Assembly: GCA_937132065.1 (NCBI GenBank)
Contig: CAKZNT010000092.1
Location: 36,519 to 100,518 of the forward strand
DNA: 64,000 nucleotides
Direction of reading: 5' to 3'
DNA from: an uncultured Loktanella sp.
Lineage (GTDB): Bacteria > Pseudomonadota > Alphaproteobacteria > Rhodobacterales > Rhodobacteraceae
Part shown: piece by piece, positions 1-8,153 of the stretch
Layout: the number at the start of each line of letters is the position of its first letter
How positions within the stretch are numbered: position 1 is the first letter of the stretch
Translations under genes and position numbers: made by a program
The notes under the pieces: model-generated
Database searches by the model: none
What the model was told of the DNA's origin: nothing
The model's input: the letters and a program-made list of their open reading frames with translations, nothing else

Positions 1-1
1 T

Positions 2-415
2 GCCGATCGCAGCGAAACATGGATAAACGATACAATCTTCGCGCTTTACCTCGCGCTATTCGAACGCGGCGAGGCGCAATCCGTCGAAGTGTGGCACGAC
101 AATACCCTCGTCGGCGGGGCTTATGGGGTCACGGTTGGCGGGGCGTTCTTTGGCGAAAGCATGTTCAGCACCGCCACTGACGCGTCAAAGGTCGCGCTGA
201 CATATCTCGTGGACCATCTTAATCAATGCGGTTTCTCCCTGCTTGATACGCAGTTCATTACCGACCACTTGGCCAGCCTCGGCGCGATTGAAATCAGCCG
301 GGACGCCTATCACGCACGGTTAGAAACGGCGCTAGCACTGACACCAAATTTCAGAAATCTAACAGAAATACCAACAGCTTATGATGTTTTACAGCGCAAC
401 GCCCAAACGTCATAG
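2..415 (+). CDS. aat: Leucyl/phenylalanyl-tRNA--protein transferase, 5'-truncated by window edge
   Basis: This enzyme transfers Leu or Phe from charged tRNA to proteins with N-terminal Arg or Lys, creating N-degrons for the cytoplasmic ClpS/ClpAP route. Only the last 137 residues lie in the window; the reading frame is open to the left edge. The remaining part shows the family's conserved blocks in order: ETWIN, SVEVW, a GG-x-YGV strand, FFGESMFS, ATDASKVAL, LLDTQFITDHL and GAIEI, which make up the GNAT-like C-terminal lobe. Its last 37 bp overlap the 3' end of the convergent DUF2155 gene. In roseobacters aat commonly sits between accBC and DUF2155/NDUFA12, which fits what is seen here. Identification is firm. 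Confidence 0.93.
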   Translation, partial: ADRSETWINDTIFALYLALFERGEAQSVEVWHDNTLVGGAYGVTVGGAFFGESMFSTATDASKVALTYLVDHLNQCGFSLLDTQFITDHLASLGAIEISRDAYHARLETALALTPNFRNLTEIPTAYDVLQRNAQTS

Positions 416-750
416 CGCGGGTGATCCATGGCGTTAAGCGCTGGCGCAGACGCAATCAGCCATCCTGCAAAAACAGGGGCCGCCTCGTTGCGGTAGATCA
501 CGGTGACCTTCGCAAACGCATCGCCACTTGGGTTGGACGCAGGAAAACGGCATTCGTTCAGCGTCACATTCAAATGGCCAAGCGCGCCCGTCTCGCCCGA
601 CGCCAGCGTCAAATCCGTAACAGCACCAGTCACCTTATCCAAAACGCGCAAGACGCCACCCGTGGCCTCGCCCGCTTGTTGGGCAAGTGAAGGCGTTGCC
701 AAGGCAAACACGGTCACAATGCTTAACAACTTGAAAGGTGTCATTAACAT
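379..750 (-). CDS. DUF2155 domain protein, secreted
   Basis: A 123-residue protein with a Sec signal peptide (hydrophobic segment after MLMTPFKL, likely cut after SLA). The rest matches the alphaproteobacterial DUF2155 pattern: GGVLRVLDKVTG near the start, LNVTLNECRFP, AFAKVTV, then FAGWLIASAPALNAMDHPRYDVW with a final Cys near the C-terminus. Two cysteines (in ECRFP and LRCK) could form a disulphide in the periplasm. The function is unknown; the family is regularly found next to the NDUFA12-type gene. The start at 750 is chosen for the GGGG stretch about 8 nt upstream; an ATG at 777 would overlap the upstream gene, and one at 744 is also possible. The 3' end overlaps aat by 37 bp. Confidence 0.85.
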   Translation of the reverse strand: MLMTPFKLLSIVTVFALATPSLAQQAGEATGGVLRVLDKVTGAVTDLTLASGETGALGHLNVTLNECRFPASNPSGDAFAKVTVIYRNEAAPVFAGWLIASAPALNAMDHPRYDVWALRCKTS

Positions 751-761
751 ATGCAGCGCCC

Positions 762-1145
762 CTATTCTGGGGACCATGCCTCGTAATCGCTGCGGTCAGC
801 GGGTGTTGCACGGCGCAATGAACCAGCAGGCGCATAGGCAGCCATCGTGCCTGTCATATTCTCGATATGTGGTTTTTCCCATGTTTTATGGGTCAGCGGC
901 TTGTCCTTTGGGGTCTCGTCCCATGTGTGATGCAGCCAGCCGTGCCAGTCGGGGTCAATGCGGCTCGCCTCAATATCACCGTTGTAGATCACCCAGCGGC
1001 GGGATTTATCGGCAGTTGTATAAAACACATTGCCCTGTGCATCTTCACCAACCTTAACGCCCTTGCGCCACGTCCACAGCTGCGTGCCATACGTCTGACC
1101 ACTCCACCACGTGAAAATGCGCTTAATTCCATTCCAAAGGCCCAT
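762..1145 (-). CDS. NDUFA12-family (B17.2) NADH:ubiquinone oxidoreductase accessory subunit
   Basis: A 127-residue homologue of the mitochondrial complex I accessory subunit NDUFA12, found in alphaproteobacteria. It is expected to bind the peripheral arm of complex I on the cytoplasmic face. The start [14 protein letters not shown] is typical, as are the blocks [48 protein letters not shown] and [14 protein letters not shown]. The start at 1145 is set by an AAGGAG ribosome site 6-7 nt upstream; the frame runs 26 codons further but without family similarity. It lies downstream of the RidA-like gene and upstream of DUF2155 on the same strand. The other complex I genes are not in this window. 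Confidence 0.9.
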   Translation of the reverse strand: MGLWNGIKRIFTWWSGQTYGTQLWTWRKGVKVGEDAQGNVFYTTADKSRRWVIYNGDIEASRIDPDWHGWLHHTWDETPKDKPLTHKTWEKPHIENMTGTMAAYAPAGSLRRATPADRSDYEAWSPE

Positions 1146-1206
1146 CGGACTCTCCTTACCGCTGTTAGTCACCTCTTGCCCGAAATCGGGGTAAAGGTCC
1201 AGTCCG

Positions 1207-1578
1207 CTAAGTGTTTGGCACAAGCGCGGTCAGTTCAATTTCAATCTTATACTTCGGGTCGATCAAATCACACGAAATCATCGTGGCCGCCGGTGGGTTT
1301 TCGCCGAATGTTGCGGACAATACGGGCCAGCAAGCCTCAAAATCGGCAGCGTCAGGCAGCATATAGGTCACGCGCACCGCATCGGCAAAGCTTGCACCCG
1401 CCTCTGCCAGCGCCGCCGCGATGATACCAAGCGCCGACTTGCACTGGTCGACAACATCCGCGGACCCATCTGCGCCAACTGTGCCCGCGACATGCACGAA
1501 CCCGCCCGCGACGACCGCGCGGCAATAGCCAATCTTTGGCTCGAACGCGCCGCCCGAATGAATACGCTTGATCGCCAT
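1207..1578 (-). CDS. RidA (YjgF/YER057c/UK114) family protein, non-archetypal
   Basis: A 123-residue single-domain protein of the Rid superfamily, which forms trimers with active-site clefts between subunits. Visible blocks are [31 protein letters not shown] and the C-terminal IEIELTAL strand. True RidA 2-iminobutanoate deaminases carry an essential Arg six residues before the Lys of KIEIE; here that position is Leu ([11 protein letters not shown]). It is therefore probably a member of another Rid subfamily, and deaminase activity should not be assumed. The ATG overlaps the clpX stop as TAATG, so translation is probably coupled to clpX. Confidence 0.85.
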   Translation of the reverse strand: MAIKRIHSGGAFEPKIGYCRAVVAGGFVHVAGTVGADGSADVVDQCKSALGIIAAALAEAGASFADAVRVTYMLPDAADFEACWPVLSATFGENPPAATMISCDLIDPKYKIEIELTALVPNT

Positions 1579-2858
1579 TAACTTGCCGTCGCTGGCGCTT
1601 TTTCTTTCTTGGATTTCTTCTTGCTTTCGTCGTGGATCATCAATGGTTGCGCATCGCTATTGACCGCCTCCTCATTCACCACAACTTCCGTGACAGTTTC
1701 CTGACCGGGCAAGTCGAACATCGTATCAAGCAAGATATCTTCCATAATAGAGCGCAGACCGCGCGCGCCAGTTTTGCGTTCAATCGCACGTTTGGCAATT
1801 GCGCGCAGGGCGTCTTCGGTGAACGTCAGCTTGGTTTCTTCCAACTCGAACAGGCGCTGATACTGCTTGACCAGCGCGTTTTTCGGCTCCGAAAGGATTG
1901 TGACAAGCGCATCCTCATCCAGATCCGTGAGTGTCGCAAGCACAGGCAAGCGGCCCACAAATTCAGGGATAAGTCCATATTTCAACAGATCTTCCGGCTC
2001 CAGTTCGGTAAAGATTTCACCGATGCCGCGGTCGTCATTGTTGCGCACATCCGCGCCAAAGCCCATGCCAGTGCCCTTGTTGCGTTGGCCGATGATCTTA
2101 TCAAGACCCGCAAATGCACCGCCACAGATGAACAGAATATTGGTCGTGTCCACTTGCAGGAATTCCTGCTGGGGATGCTTGCGACCACCTTGCGGCGGAA
2201 CGGATGCAACCGTGCCTTCCATGATTTTCAAAAGCGCCTGCTGCACGCCCTCGCCCGACACGTCGCGCGTGATAGACGGGTTGTCAGATTTGCGCGTGAT
2301 TTTATCAACTTCGTCGATGTAAACGATGCCGCGCTGCGCCTTCTCAACATTGTATTCAGCGGCTTGCAGCAATTTGAGGATGATGTTCTCGACATCTTCA
2401 CCCACATAACCCGCCTCGGTCAGGGTCGTTGCATCCGCCATCGTGAACGGCACATCCAGCACACGCGCCAGCGTCTGCGCCAGCAATGTCTTACCACAGC
2501 CCGTTGGACCGATCAGCATGATGTTGGATTTGGCCAGTTCGATATCGGATTTATCGGCATGGTTCAGGCGCTTGTAGTGATTGTGAACAGCCACCGACAG
2601 CACCCGCTTGGCATGCACCTGACCGATCACATAATCATCAAGAATATCGCGGATTTCGGTCGGCGTCGGCACGCCCTCACCCGCCTTCAGGCTCGCGGAT
2701 TTTGTCTCTTCGCGGATGATATCCATGCAAAGTTCAACACATTCGTCACAAATAAACACAGTTGGGCCGGCAATCAGCTTGCGCACTTCATGCTGACTTT
2801 TGCCGCAAAAACTACAGTAAAGTGTGTTTTTGCTGTCGTTGCCGGTAGTTGTCGCCAT
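1578..2858 (-). CDS. clpX: ATP-dependent protease ATP-binding subunit ClpX
   Basis: AAA+ unfoldase that recognises substrates and feeds them into ClpP in the cytoplasm. In alphaproteobacteria ClpXP also degrades cell-cycle regulators. The 426 residues are normal for the family. An N-terminal four-cysteine zinc-binding domain (Cys15, Cys18, Cys37, Cys40) is followed by Walker A GPTGCGKT (117-124), the GYVGED pore loop, Walker B YIDEVDKI, and a [10 protein letters not shown] loop that replaces the usual IGF ClpP-docking tripeptide with MGF. Lys-rich tail at the C-terminus. It lies 132 bp downstream of clpP on the same strand, and its stop overlaps the RidA-like start (TAATG). Confidence 0.98.
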   Translation of the reverse strand: MATTTGNDSKNTLYCSFCGKSQHEVRKLIAGPTVFICDECVELCMDIIREETKSASLKAGEGVPTPTEIRDILDDYVIGQVHAKRVLSVAVHNHYKRLNHADKSDIELAKSNIMLIGPTGCGKTLLAQTLARVLDVPFTMADATTLTEAGYVGEDVENIILKLLQAAEYNVEKAQRGIVYIDEVDKITRKSDNPSITRDVSGEGVQQALLKIMEGTVASVPPQGGRKHPQQEFLQVDTTNILFICGGAFAGLDKIIGQRNKGTGMGFGADVRNNDDRGIGEIFTELEPEDLLKYGLIPEFVGRLPVLATLTDLDEDALVTILSEPKNALVKQYQRLFELEETKLTFTEDALRAIAKRAIERKTGARGLRSIMEDILLDTMFDLPGQETVTEVVVNEEAVNSDAQPLMIHDESKKKSKKEKAPATAS

Positions 2859-2990
2859 GTTTCAAACCCTTTGGCACTAGGCCGTATGTAAATGTGTTCG
2901 GACTGTCCGCGGCGCTAACCTAGGACAGCCCGCAAGGAGCCACAATGTCAAAATGACCCATCGCACGGTCACGTTAACAAGGTGTTTACC

Positions 2991-3635
2991 TTAGTCTTCC
3001 AATTTCTCGCGGCTTGCCACGATTTCGTCGATGTGGCCCCACTCTTTGGCCTCTTCTGCCGTCATCCATGTGTCGCGATCCAACGCCTTCTCGACGTTCT
3101 TGCGCGACTGGCCAGTGTGGTGCTGGTATAGCTTGTAAAGCTGCTCGCGCGTGCGCTCGATATGGTTGGCGCGGATCAGGATATCGGATGCCATGCCCTG
3201 CGCGCCACCAGACGGCTGGTGCACCATCACTTCAGAGTTCGGCAGCGAGAACCGCATGCCCTTTTCGCCGCCAACCGCAATGACCGACCCCATCGAGGCC
3301 GCCATACCGCAGATCAGCGTCGACACCTTCGGGCGGATATACTGCATCGTATCGTAGATGCTCATGCCGGAATGCACCGCGCCACCAGGGCTGTTGATAT
3401 ACATGCTGATCTCTTTCTTGGGGTTTTCGGCCTCAAGGTGCAGCAACTGGGCTACGATCAACTGGCTCATGCCGTCATGGATCGGGCCATTCACAAAAAC
3501 GATCCGCTCCTTGAGCAAACGCGAGAAAATGTCATAGGCACGTTCGCCACGGGCTGTCTGCTCAACAACCATTGGGACAAGGTTCATGTAGGTTTCGACG
3601 GGATCTTGCATTTTGTCTGCCTCACTGTTGGACAT
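2991..3635 (-). CDS. clpP: ATP-dependent Clp protease proteolytic subunit ClpP
   Basis: Serine peptidase subunit of ClpXP and ClpAP; fourteen copies form a closed barrel in the cytoplasm. The 214 residues carry the full catalytic triad: Ser114 in MAASMGS, His139 in VMVHQPSGG, and Asp188 in ALDRDTWM. The handle-helix region follows the His block. The N-terminus ([27 protein letters not shown]) contains the short propeptide typical of proteobacterial ClpP. It precedes clpX on the same strand with 132 bp between them, leaving room for a separate clpX promoter. A candidate promoter lies 30-60 bp upstream of its ATG. Confidence 0.98.
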   Translation of the reverse strand: MSNSEADKMQDPVETYMNLVPMVVEQTARGERAYDIFSRLLKERIVFVNGPIHDGMSQLIVAQLLHLEAENPKKEISMYINSPGGAVHSGMSIYDTMQYIRPKVSTLICGMAASMGSVIAVGGEKGMRFSLPNSEVMVHQPSGGAQGMASDILIRANHIERTREQLYKLYQHHTGQSRKNVEKALDRDTWMTAEEAKEWGHIDEIVASREKLED

Positions 3636-3664
3636 CTACGTCCTATACGGAAATTCCTGACAGA

Positions 3665-3695
3665 GTCTTAGTGGTCCAAGTCAGGGGCTTCAAGG
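3665..3695 (-). promoter_or_regulatory. Candidate clpP promoter with a heat-shock-like -35
   Basis: On the minus strand a CCTTGAAG box is followed after 17 nt by TAAGAC, about 30 bp before the clpP ATG. CTTGAA is the -35 core of RpoH promoters, and clpP belongs to the RpoH regulon in several proteobacteria. The -10 match is weak, so this is only a suggestion. Confidence 0.3.
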
Positions 3696-3725
3696 TCGCA
3701 AAGGGCACTAAGGTGTTTTCCATTC

Positions 3726-4964
3726 TCACCCCGCGCCGATTTGCGCAGCCCCTTTGGGCGCATCAGGCAAGCGCGAAACAAGCAAAAGCGCCAAAACCTT
3801 TAGCACACAAGGGAACACCGCATATAGCAGGTTAAGCGCTTCAAGCGCAGGCGCATCATTCACGCCCGCAGGTTCGAACCCCGCCACTTGTAGCAAGGGC
3901 AACACGATCGCCGCCGAAACGGCCAGCGAAATCTTGGCCGCAAACGACCACACGCCAAACGCAATTCCCGTCGAAACCCCCTCGCGCATCAGCGCAGTCG
4001 CAAACAATGCAGGCAAAATCACCATATCCGCGCCCAGCGCCGCGCCCGACACCGCAGAAATCAGGCCAAACCGCCACGCCGCCCCCACAGGCAGGGCATA
4101 CGCCCCGATGAACGCCATAATCGACAGGGACATCGCCACGACAAGCACCCGCCTTGCGCCAAACCGCGCAGCAAGGCGCGACCACATCCGCGCGGTGATC
4201 CCCGCCGTGAGGAAAAACAGCACAAGAAACAGGCCCGCGAAATCAGGCAACTGCAACCGATCCTCGACAAAGAACAGGAATAGCGTCGATGTAACCGCAA
4301 CAGGCATGGCATTCAGCAAGGCAATCAACAGCAACTGCACGATCTCGGGGCGCAAAAGCTGGCGCAATGGCTGGCTATCTTGCACTTGCGCGACCACTGG
4401 CGTCCAGAATGCGCGGCTGCCCCACCAGATCAAAATTGACGCGACGACCAACATCAAACCAAACAGGGCATAGCCCTGCAAGGGGCCAAACATCGCGCCC
4501 AAGACACCCGGAGCAATCGCCGCAATCACAATCCCGACCAATGCCCCCGTCTCGCGCAGCCCCGCAAACGCCAGATGGGCAGTCGTGTCATCGCTACCGA
4601 CAACAGCCGCCCCTTGGCCATAAAACAGGATCGTGCCTAGGCTATAGGCGGTGAAAACAAGCACCAATCCGATGACCAATCCCAAGGCCGTCGGCTGCAA
4701 CACAAACGCAATCAGAAACCCGAGGCCCATCCCCGCAAACGCAATCAGCGCAAAGAACCTGCGCTTTTGAGGGAAACGGTCAATCAAACGACCGAGCAGC
4801 GGATCTTGCACAAAGTCGAGCATGCGCAGGCCAAGCAAAATCGCACCAATCGTGCCAAGGCCGATCCCCAATTCGGCAGCATAACGTGGCAAATGAATAT
4901 AAATCGGGACACCAGCCGAAGCCAGAAATGCCGCAATCGCGGGAACGGCCAGCTTGTGACGCAT
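3726..4964 (-). CDS. MFS transporter (GPH/melibiose-carrier-like)
   Basis: A 412-residue inner-membrane protein with about twelve hydrophobic segments. The loop LDFVQDPLLGRLIDRF between TM2 and TM3 resembles the D-PxxG-xxD signature of the glycoside-pentoside-hexuronide cation symporter branch of the major facilitator superfamily. A second half starts around LRPEIVQLLLIALLNAMP. The substrate cannot be deduced. The start MRHKLAVPA at 4964 is chosen because GGAGGT lies 5 nt upstream; the frame is open for another 127 codons, but these are Arg/Pro-rich and antisense to iorA. It is divergent from the molybdenum hydroxylase genes across about 130 bp, so it may move their substrate or product, which is inference. 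Confidence 0.85.
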   Translation of the reverse strand: MRHKLAVPAIAAFLASAGVPIYIHLPRYAAELGIGLGTIGAILLGLRMLDFVQDPLLGRLIDRFPQKRRFFALIAFAGMGLGFLIAFVLQPTALGLVIGLVLVFTAYSLGTILFYGQGAAVVGSDDTTAHLAFAGLRETGALVGIVIAAIAPGVLGAMFGPLQGYALFGLMLVVASILIWWGSRAFWTPVVAQVQDSQPLRQLLRPEIVQLLLIALLNAMPVAVTSTLFLFFVEDRLQLPDFAGLFLVLFFLTAGITARMWSRLAARFGARRVLVVAMSLSIMAFIGAYALPVGAAWRFGLISAVSGAALGADMVILPALFATALMREGVSTGIAFGVWSFAAKISLAVSAAIVLPLLQVAGFEPAGVNDAPALEALNLLYAVFPCVLKVLALLLVSRLPDAPKGAAQIGAG

Positions 4965-5095
4965 GATACCTCCAGTGTTTTGCCTATTACGGGCAACGCA
5001 GCGCTTTGGATCACTCTCATGACTTCCGCCACGGCTTGATTGCGCTGAACGCGCAGCTAGGTCACCATATACCAAACAGCTATAAAGGTGCGCGC

Positions 5096-5560
5096 ATGTC
5101 CACGACCCTCTCCGTAAACGGTAAATCCCATACAATTGACCTTCCCGATGATGTGCCCCTGCTTTGGGTGCTGCGTGACGCGGTGGGGCTGACGGGAACC
5201 AAGTTCGGCTGCGGCATCGCCGCCTGTGGCGCCTGCACGGTGCATATCGACGGCGAGGCTGTGCGCTCTTGCCAAGTGGCGCTTGCGGATGTCTGGGGGG
5301 ACGTGACCACCATCGAAGGGCTGGGAACACCCGACAATCTGGCAATTATCCAGCAGGCTTGGATCGACAACCAAGTGGCGCAATGTGGCTACTGCCAGTC
5401 AGGGCAGATTATGCAAGCGGCTGATCTCTTGGCCAACAACCCCGCGCCCACGGACCTCGATATTGATGACGCCATGCAAGGGAACCTGTGCCGTTGTGGG
5501 ACTTATCCCAAAATTCGGGCCGCTATTCACGCCGCCGCAACCAAAATGCAGGAGGGTTAA
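5096..5560 (+). CDS. iorA: Small [2Fe-2S] subunit of isoquinoline 1-oxidoreductase-type molybdenum hydroxylase
   Basis: A 154-residue electron-transfer subunit with two [2Fe-2S] clusters. The plant-ferredoxin-like N-terminal cluster is held by Cys39, Cys44, Cys47 and Cys59 ([16 protein letters not shown]), the helical C-terminal cluster by Cys97, Cys100, Cys132 and Cys134 (CGYCQSGQ and NLCRCGTY). The start is set at 5096, with AAGGTG 7 nt upstream. It is separated from the large subunit by only 3 bp, so the two are one operon. No FAD subunit accompanies them, as in IorAB-type enzymes. The true substrate (an N-heterocycle, an aldehyde or another compound) is not known from sequence. Confidence 0.9.
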   Translation: MSTTLSVNGKSHTIDLPDDVPLLWVLRDAVGLTGTKFGCGIAACGACTVHIDGEAVRSCQVALADVWGDVTTIEGLGTPDNLAIIQQAWIDNQVAQCGYCQSGQIMQAADLLANNPAPTDLDIDDAMQGNLCRCGTYPKIRAAIHAAATKMQEG

Positions 5561-5563
5561 ATC

Positions 5564-7798
5564 ATGGCCAACATTGGTAAAATTGCCCGCCGCTCGTTTC
5601 TGATCGGCTCTGTCGCAATCGTTGGGGGGGTGGCCTTCGGGGTCTATAAAATTAACGCGGATGCACCCAACCCGCTTCGGCCGAAAGACGGCGAAGCCAC
5701 ACTAAACCCGTTCATCCTGATCAACGCAGACGGGGTCACGATCATCACACCGCGCGCCGAAATGGGCCAAGGGGTGCACACAACTCTCGCCGCACTCGTC
5801 GCCGAAGAACTTGACCTCGCATGGGAAGCCGTGCGCGTCATGCACGGCCCCCCCGCGCAGGCCTACTACAACTCCGCCCTCCTTGGCATGGCCCTGCCCT
5901 TCAAGCACTACGCCGACACCGATTTCAAACACGGGTTGCGCCAGTCCATCGGTAAAGCAGGCAAACTGCTGTCCCTGCAAGTCACAGGCGGTTCAACCTC
6001 GATGAAAGACGGCTACGAGCGGATGCGCCACGCAGGGGCGTCTGCCCGTGAAGCGCTGAAACTCGCAGGCGCAGAGCGGCTTGGCATAGACGCCAACGAC
6101 GTGACCACCAAAGACGGCTTTGTGCATGGGTTAGACGGCGCGAAATTCTCCTATGTGGAACTGGCCGAAGCCGCCGCAAAGTTCAAAGCGCCCGATCCGG
6201 AGCTGCGGCCCAGCGCCGACTGGAAACTCTTGGGGAAATCGCAGCCACGGGTCGATATGCTTGGCAAATCCACGGGCACTGCCGCTTATGCGATCGACAC
6301 CATACTGCCCAACATGAAATTCGCGACCGTGCGGATGAACCCGCGGCGCAGCGGCATGGTCTCCTTTGATGCCACAGCCGCGCTCGCAATGGACGGGGTC
6401 GAACAGGTCGTGGACCTTGGCACAGGGATCGGCGTGATCGCAACAAACACATGGCTGGCCTTCCAAGGGGCACAAGCCGTTGAAATCGAATGGGAAAGCG
6501 CCAGCTACCCCGAGACATCAACCGACCTCATGGGCAAAATCATCGGCTCGCTTGACAGCAAGGCGAACTCGACCGTGCGCGATGACGGGGACGTCAGCGC
6601 CGACATTGAAGGCACAGAAGTCAAGGCAACCTACACCGTGCCTTGGCTCGCGCACGCCACAATGGAACCGATGAACGCCACCGCAGTGCTAACAGGCGGG
6701 CATCTGACCGTCTGGTCAGGCAACCAAGCCCCCGTGATCACACGCGATAAATGCGCCGAGGCGGTCGGGCTAACGGGCGACGATGTGACCGTGCATACGA
6801 CCCTAATGGGGGGCGGCTTCGGACGGCGCTCCGAAAGCGACTTCTCGGTGCAAGCGGCACGGCTCGCCGCCGCCCTGCCCGACACGCCCATCAAGATGAC
6901 GTGGACGCGCGAAGAGGACATGCAGCAGGACTTCTATCGGCCCGCCGCCACCGCGCGGTTCCGCGGGATCGTGCGTGACGGGCGCGCGCAACTGCTCGAC
7001 GGCGCCATCGCCGCACCTTCGGTCTCCCACCAGTCCATGATGCGGATGACAGGCAACGCCGCGCCGGGGCCGGATCGGGCACACGTCGAAGCCGCAGCCG
7101 ATCAACCCTACGCCATAGAGAACTACAGGATCACAGGGCATCTGACCGACATCGACGTGCCAATCGGGTTCTGGCGATCCGTTGCCTCCTCCTTCAATGG
7201 GTTCTTCTTTGACACATTCATCGACGAAATGGCACACGCCGCGCAAACCGACCCGCTCGAATTCAGGCTCGACCTTGCGCGAAACGAACATGAACCATCC
7301 GCATTAACCATTGAAAAGGTTAAACAAATGTCTGGCTGGACGGGGCAAACACCCGACGGGATCGGACGGGGGATCGGCTTTAGCCACACCTTCGGCACAG
7401 CCGTTGCAGTCGTCGTCGAAGTGCAGGAACAAGACGGTCAGATCCACATCAACAAGGTCTGGATGGCCTGTGACGTGGGCACAGCACTCGACCCGGCGAT
7501 CATCGAGGCACAGATGATCTCGGGGGCGATTTACGGCATGTCAGCGGCGATGATGGGCGAAATCAGCTTCGAGGACGGGCAAGTGCAGCAAGGGAACTTC
7601 CCCGACTATGACGCGATTCGCATGCATACCGTGCCAGCGTTCGAGGTCGCGATCCTGGAAAACGCGCCACACTTGGGCGGCGTGGGCGAACCGGGCACAC
7701 CGCCGTCAATGCCCGCCCTCGGGAACGCGCTTTTTGACCTCACGGGGGTGCGGGCGCGCAACCTTCCGTTCATAAAAACTTACGACTTGGCGACCTGA
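5564..7798 (+). CDS. iorB: Molybdopterin-binding large subunit of isoquinoline 1-oxidoreductase type
   Basis: A 744-residue catalytic subunit of the xanthine-oxidase family that hydroxylates its substrate with water-derived oxygen at a Mo-cytosine-dinucleotide centre. The N-terminus has a twin-arginine-like signal (ARRSFLIG, then a hydrophobic stretch), so the folded enzyme is probably exported by Tat to the periplasmic side together with the small subunit. Cofactor-contact blocks are RAEMGQGVHT near residue 65, a GGGFGRRSE motif, and GGVGEPGTPP near the C-terminus, whose Glu is the expected catalytic base. No cytochrome c domain is visible, so the electron acceptor is unclear. No XdhC-type maturation gene lies beside it. 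Confidence 0.9.
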   Translation: MANIGKIARRSFLIGSVAIVGGVAFGVYKINADAPNPLRPKDGEATLNPFILINADGVTIITPRAEMGQGVHTTLAALVAEELDLAWEAVRVMHGPPAQAYYNSALLGMALPFKHYADTDFKHGLRQSIGKAGKLLSLQVTGGSTSMKDGYERMRHAGASAREALKLAGAERLGIDANDVTTKDGFVHGLDGAKFSYVELAEAAAKFKAPDPELRPSADWKLLGKSQPRVDMLGKSTGTAAYAIDTILPNMKFATVRMNPRRSGMVSFDATAALAMDGVEQVVDLGTGIGVIATNTWLAFQGAQAVEIEWESASYPETSTDLMGKIIGSLDSKANSTVRDDGDVSADIEGTEVKATYTVPWLAHATMEPMNATAVLTGGHLTVWSGNQAPVITRDKCAEAVGLTGDDVTVHTTLMGGGFGRRSESDFSVQAARLAAALPDTPIKMTWTREEDMQQDFYRPAATARFRGIVRDGRAQLLDGAIAAPSVSHQSMMRMTGNAAPGPDRAHVEAAADQPYAIENYRITGHLTDIDVPIGFWRSVASSFNGFFFDTFIDEMAHAAQTDPLEFRLDLARNEHEPSALTIEKVKQMSGWTGQTPDGIGRGIGFSHTFGTAVAVVVEVQEQDGQIHINKVWMACDVGTALDPAIIEAQMISGAIYGMSAAMMGEISFEDGQVQQGNFPDYDAIRMHTVPAFEVAILENAPHLGGVGEPGTPPSMPALGNALFDLTGVRARNLPFIKTYDLAT

Positions 7799-7836
7799 AG
7801 GGCGAGCCTGCGGGCGCTCTACACGCAATGATTGAG

Positions 7837-7878
7837 AATGCGGCGGAACTTGGGCAAACCTGTCCGTTCCGCCGCATT
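7837..7878 (+). terminator. Hairpin terminator after iorB
   Basis: A perfect 13-bp inverted repeat (AATGCGGCGGAAC, 7837-7849, and its complement, 7866-7878) encloses a 16-nt loop. It lies 39 bp past the iorB stop. The following T-tract is short and broken (TTTCGTT), so termination may be incomplete. Confidence 0.6.
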
Positions 7879-8039
7879 TCGTTAAAATTGCCTTCAAATT
7901 ACCCTTAGATTCTTACGAAAAACACGAACGTTCCCCAATCCGAACACCACATTTCTTTACATCTTTCCTCAATAGTCCGGGTGCGAGCAGTTCGCTGACC
8001 ATAAGGGCAACTTTGAAAAGTCGTTGAGGAATGTGTGAG
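7879..8039 (+). promoter_or_regulatory. AT-richer leader region before the RTX operon
   Basis: This stretch between the iorB terminator and the leader ORF is clearly richer in A and T than its surroundings and must hold the RTX promoter if the gene has its own. I do not recognise a convincing -35/-10 pair or operator. A GAGGA ribosome site sits near its end, serving the ATG at 8040. Confidence 0.3.
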
Positions 8040-8153
8040 ATGCAGTTTTTTGCTGAAGTCAAAATCAGAACGTTTGGACAATCGCTGGCAGGCGATCTGG
8101 CCAACACAAGCATTTCCATCAACGGAACATTTATTGCGTGGGGTAATGTATAA
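8040..8153 (+). CDS. 37-residue leader ORF coupled to the RTX gene
   Basis: A short frame starting MQFFAEVKIR and ending AWGNV, preceded by a GAGGA ribosome site at about 9-10 nt. Its TAA overlaps the ATG of the RTX gene (TAATG), a typical arrangement for translational coupling. The peptide has no signal sequence and no similarity that I recognise. It may be a real small protein, a leader peptide controlling the giant gene, or chance: the RTX ATG also has its own weak GGGG site. Conservation in relatives would decide. Confidence 0.4.
   Translation: MQFFAEVKIRTFGQSLAGDLANTSISINGTFIAWGNV

Noticed and set aside
1632..2891. A 419-codon plus-strand frame opposite clpX
   Set aside because: It is antisense to a fully conserved gene and has no recognisable protein pattern.
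2968..2990. TTAACAAGGTGTTTAC between clpP and clpX as a CtrA site
   Set aside because: Only a partial match to TTAA-N7-TTAA, and it lies far from the clpX start; not enough to call.
4965..5345. An N-terminal extension of 127 codons for the MFS transporter
   Set aside because: Arg/Pro-rich residues antisense to iorA, whereas the ATG at 4964 has a strong GGAGGT site and starts a normal first membrane helix.
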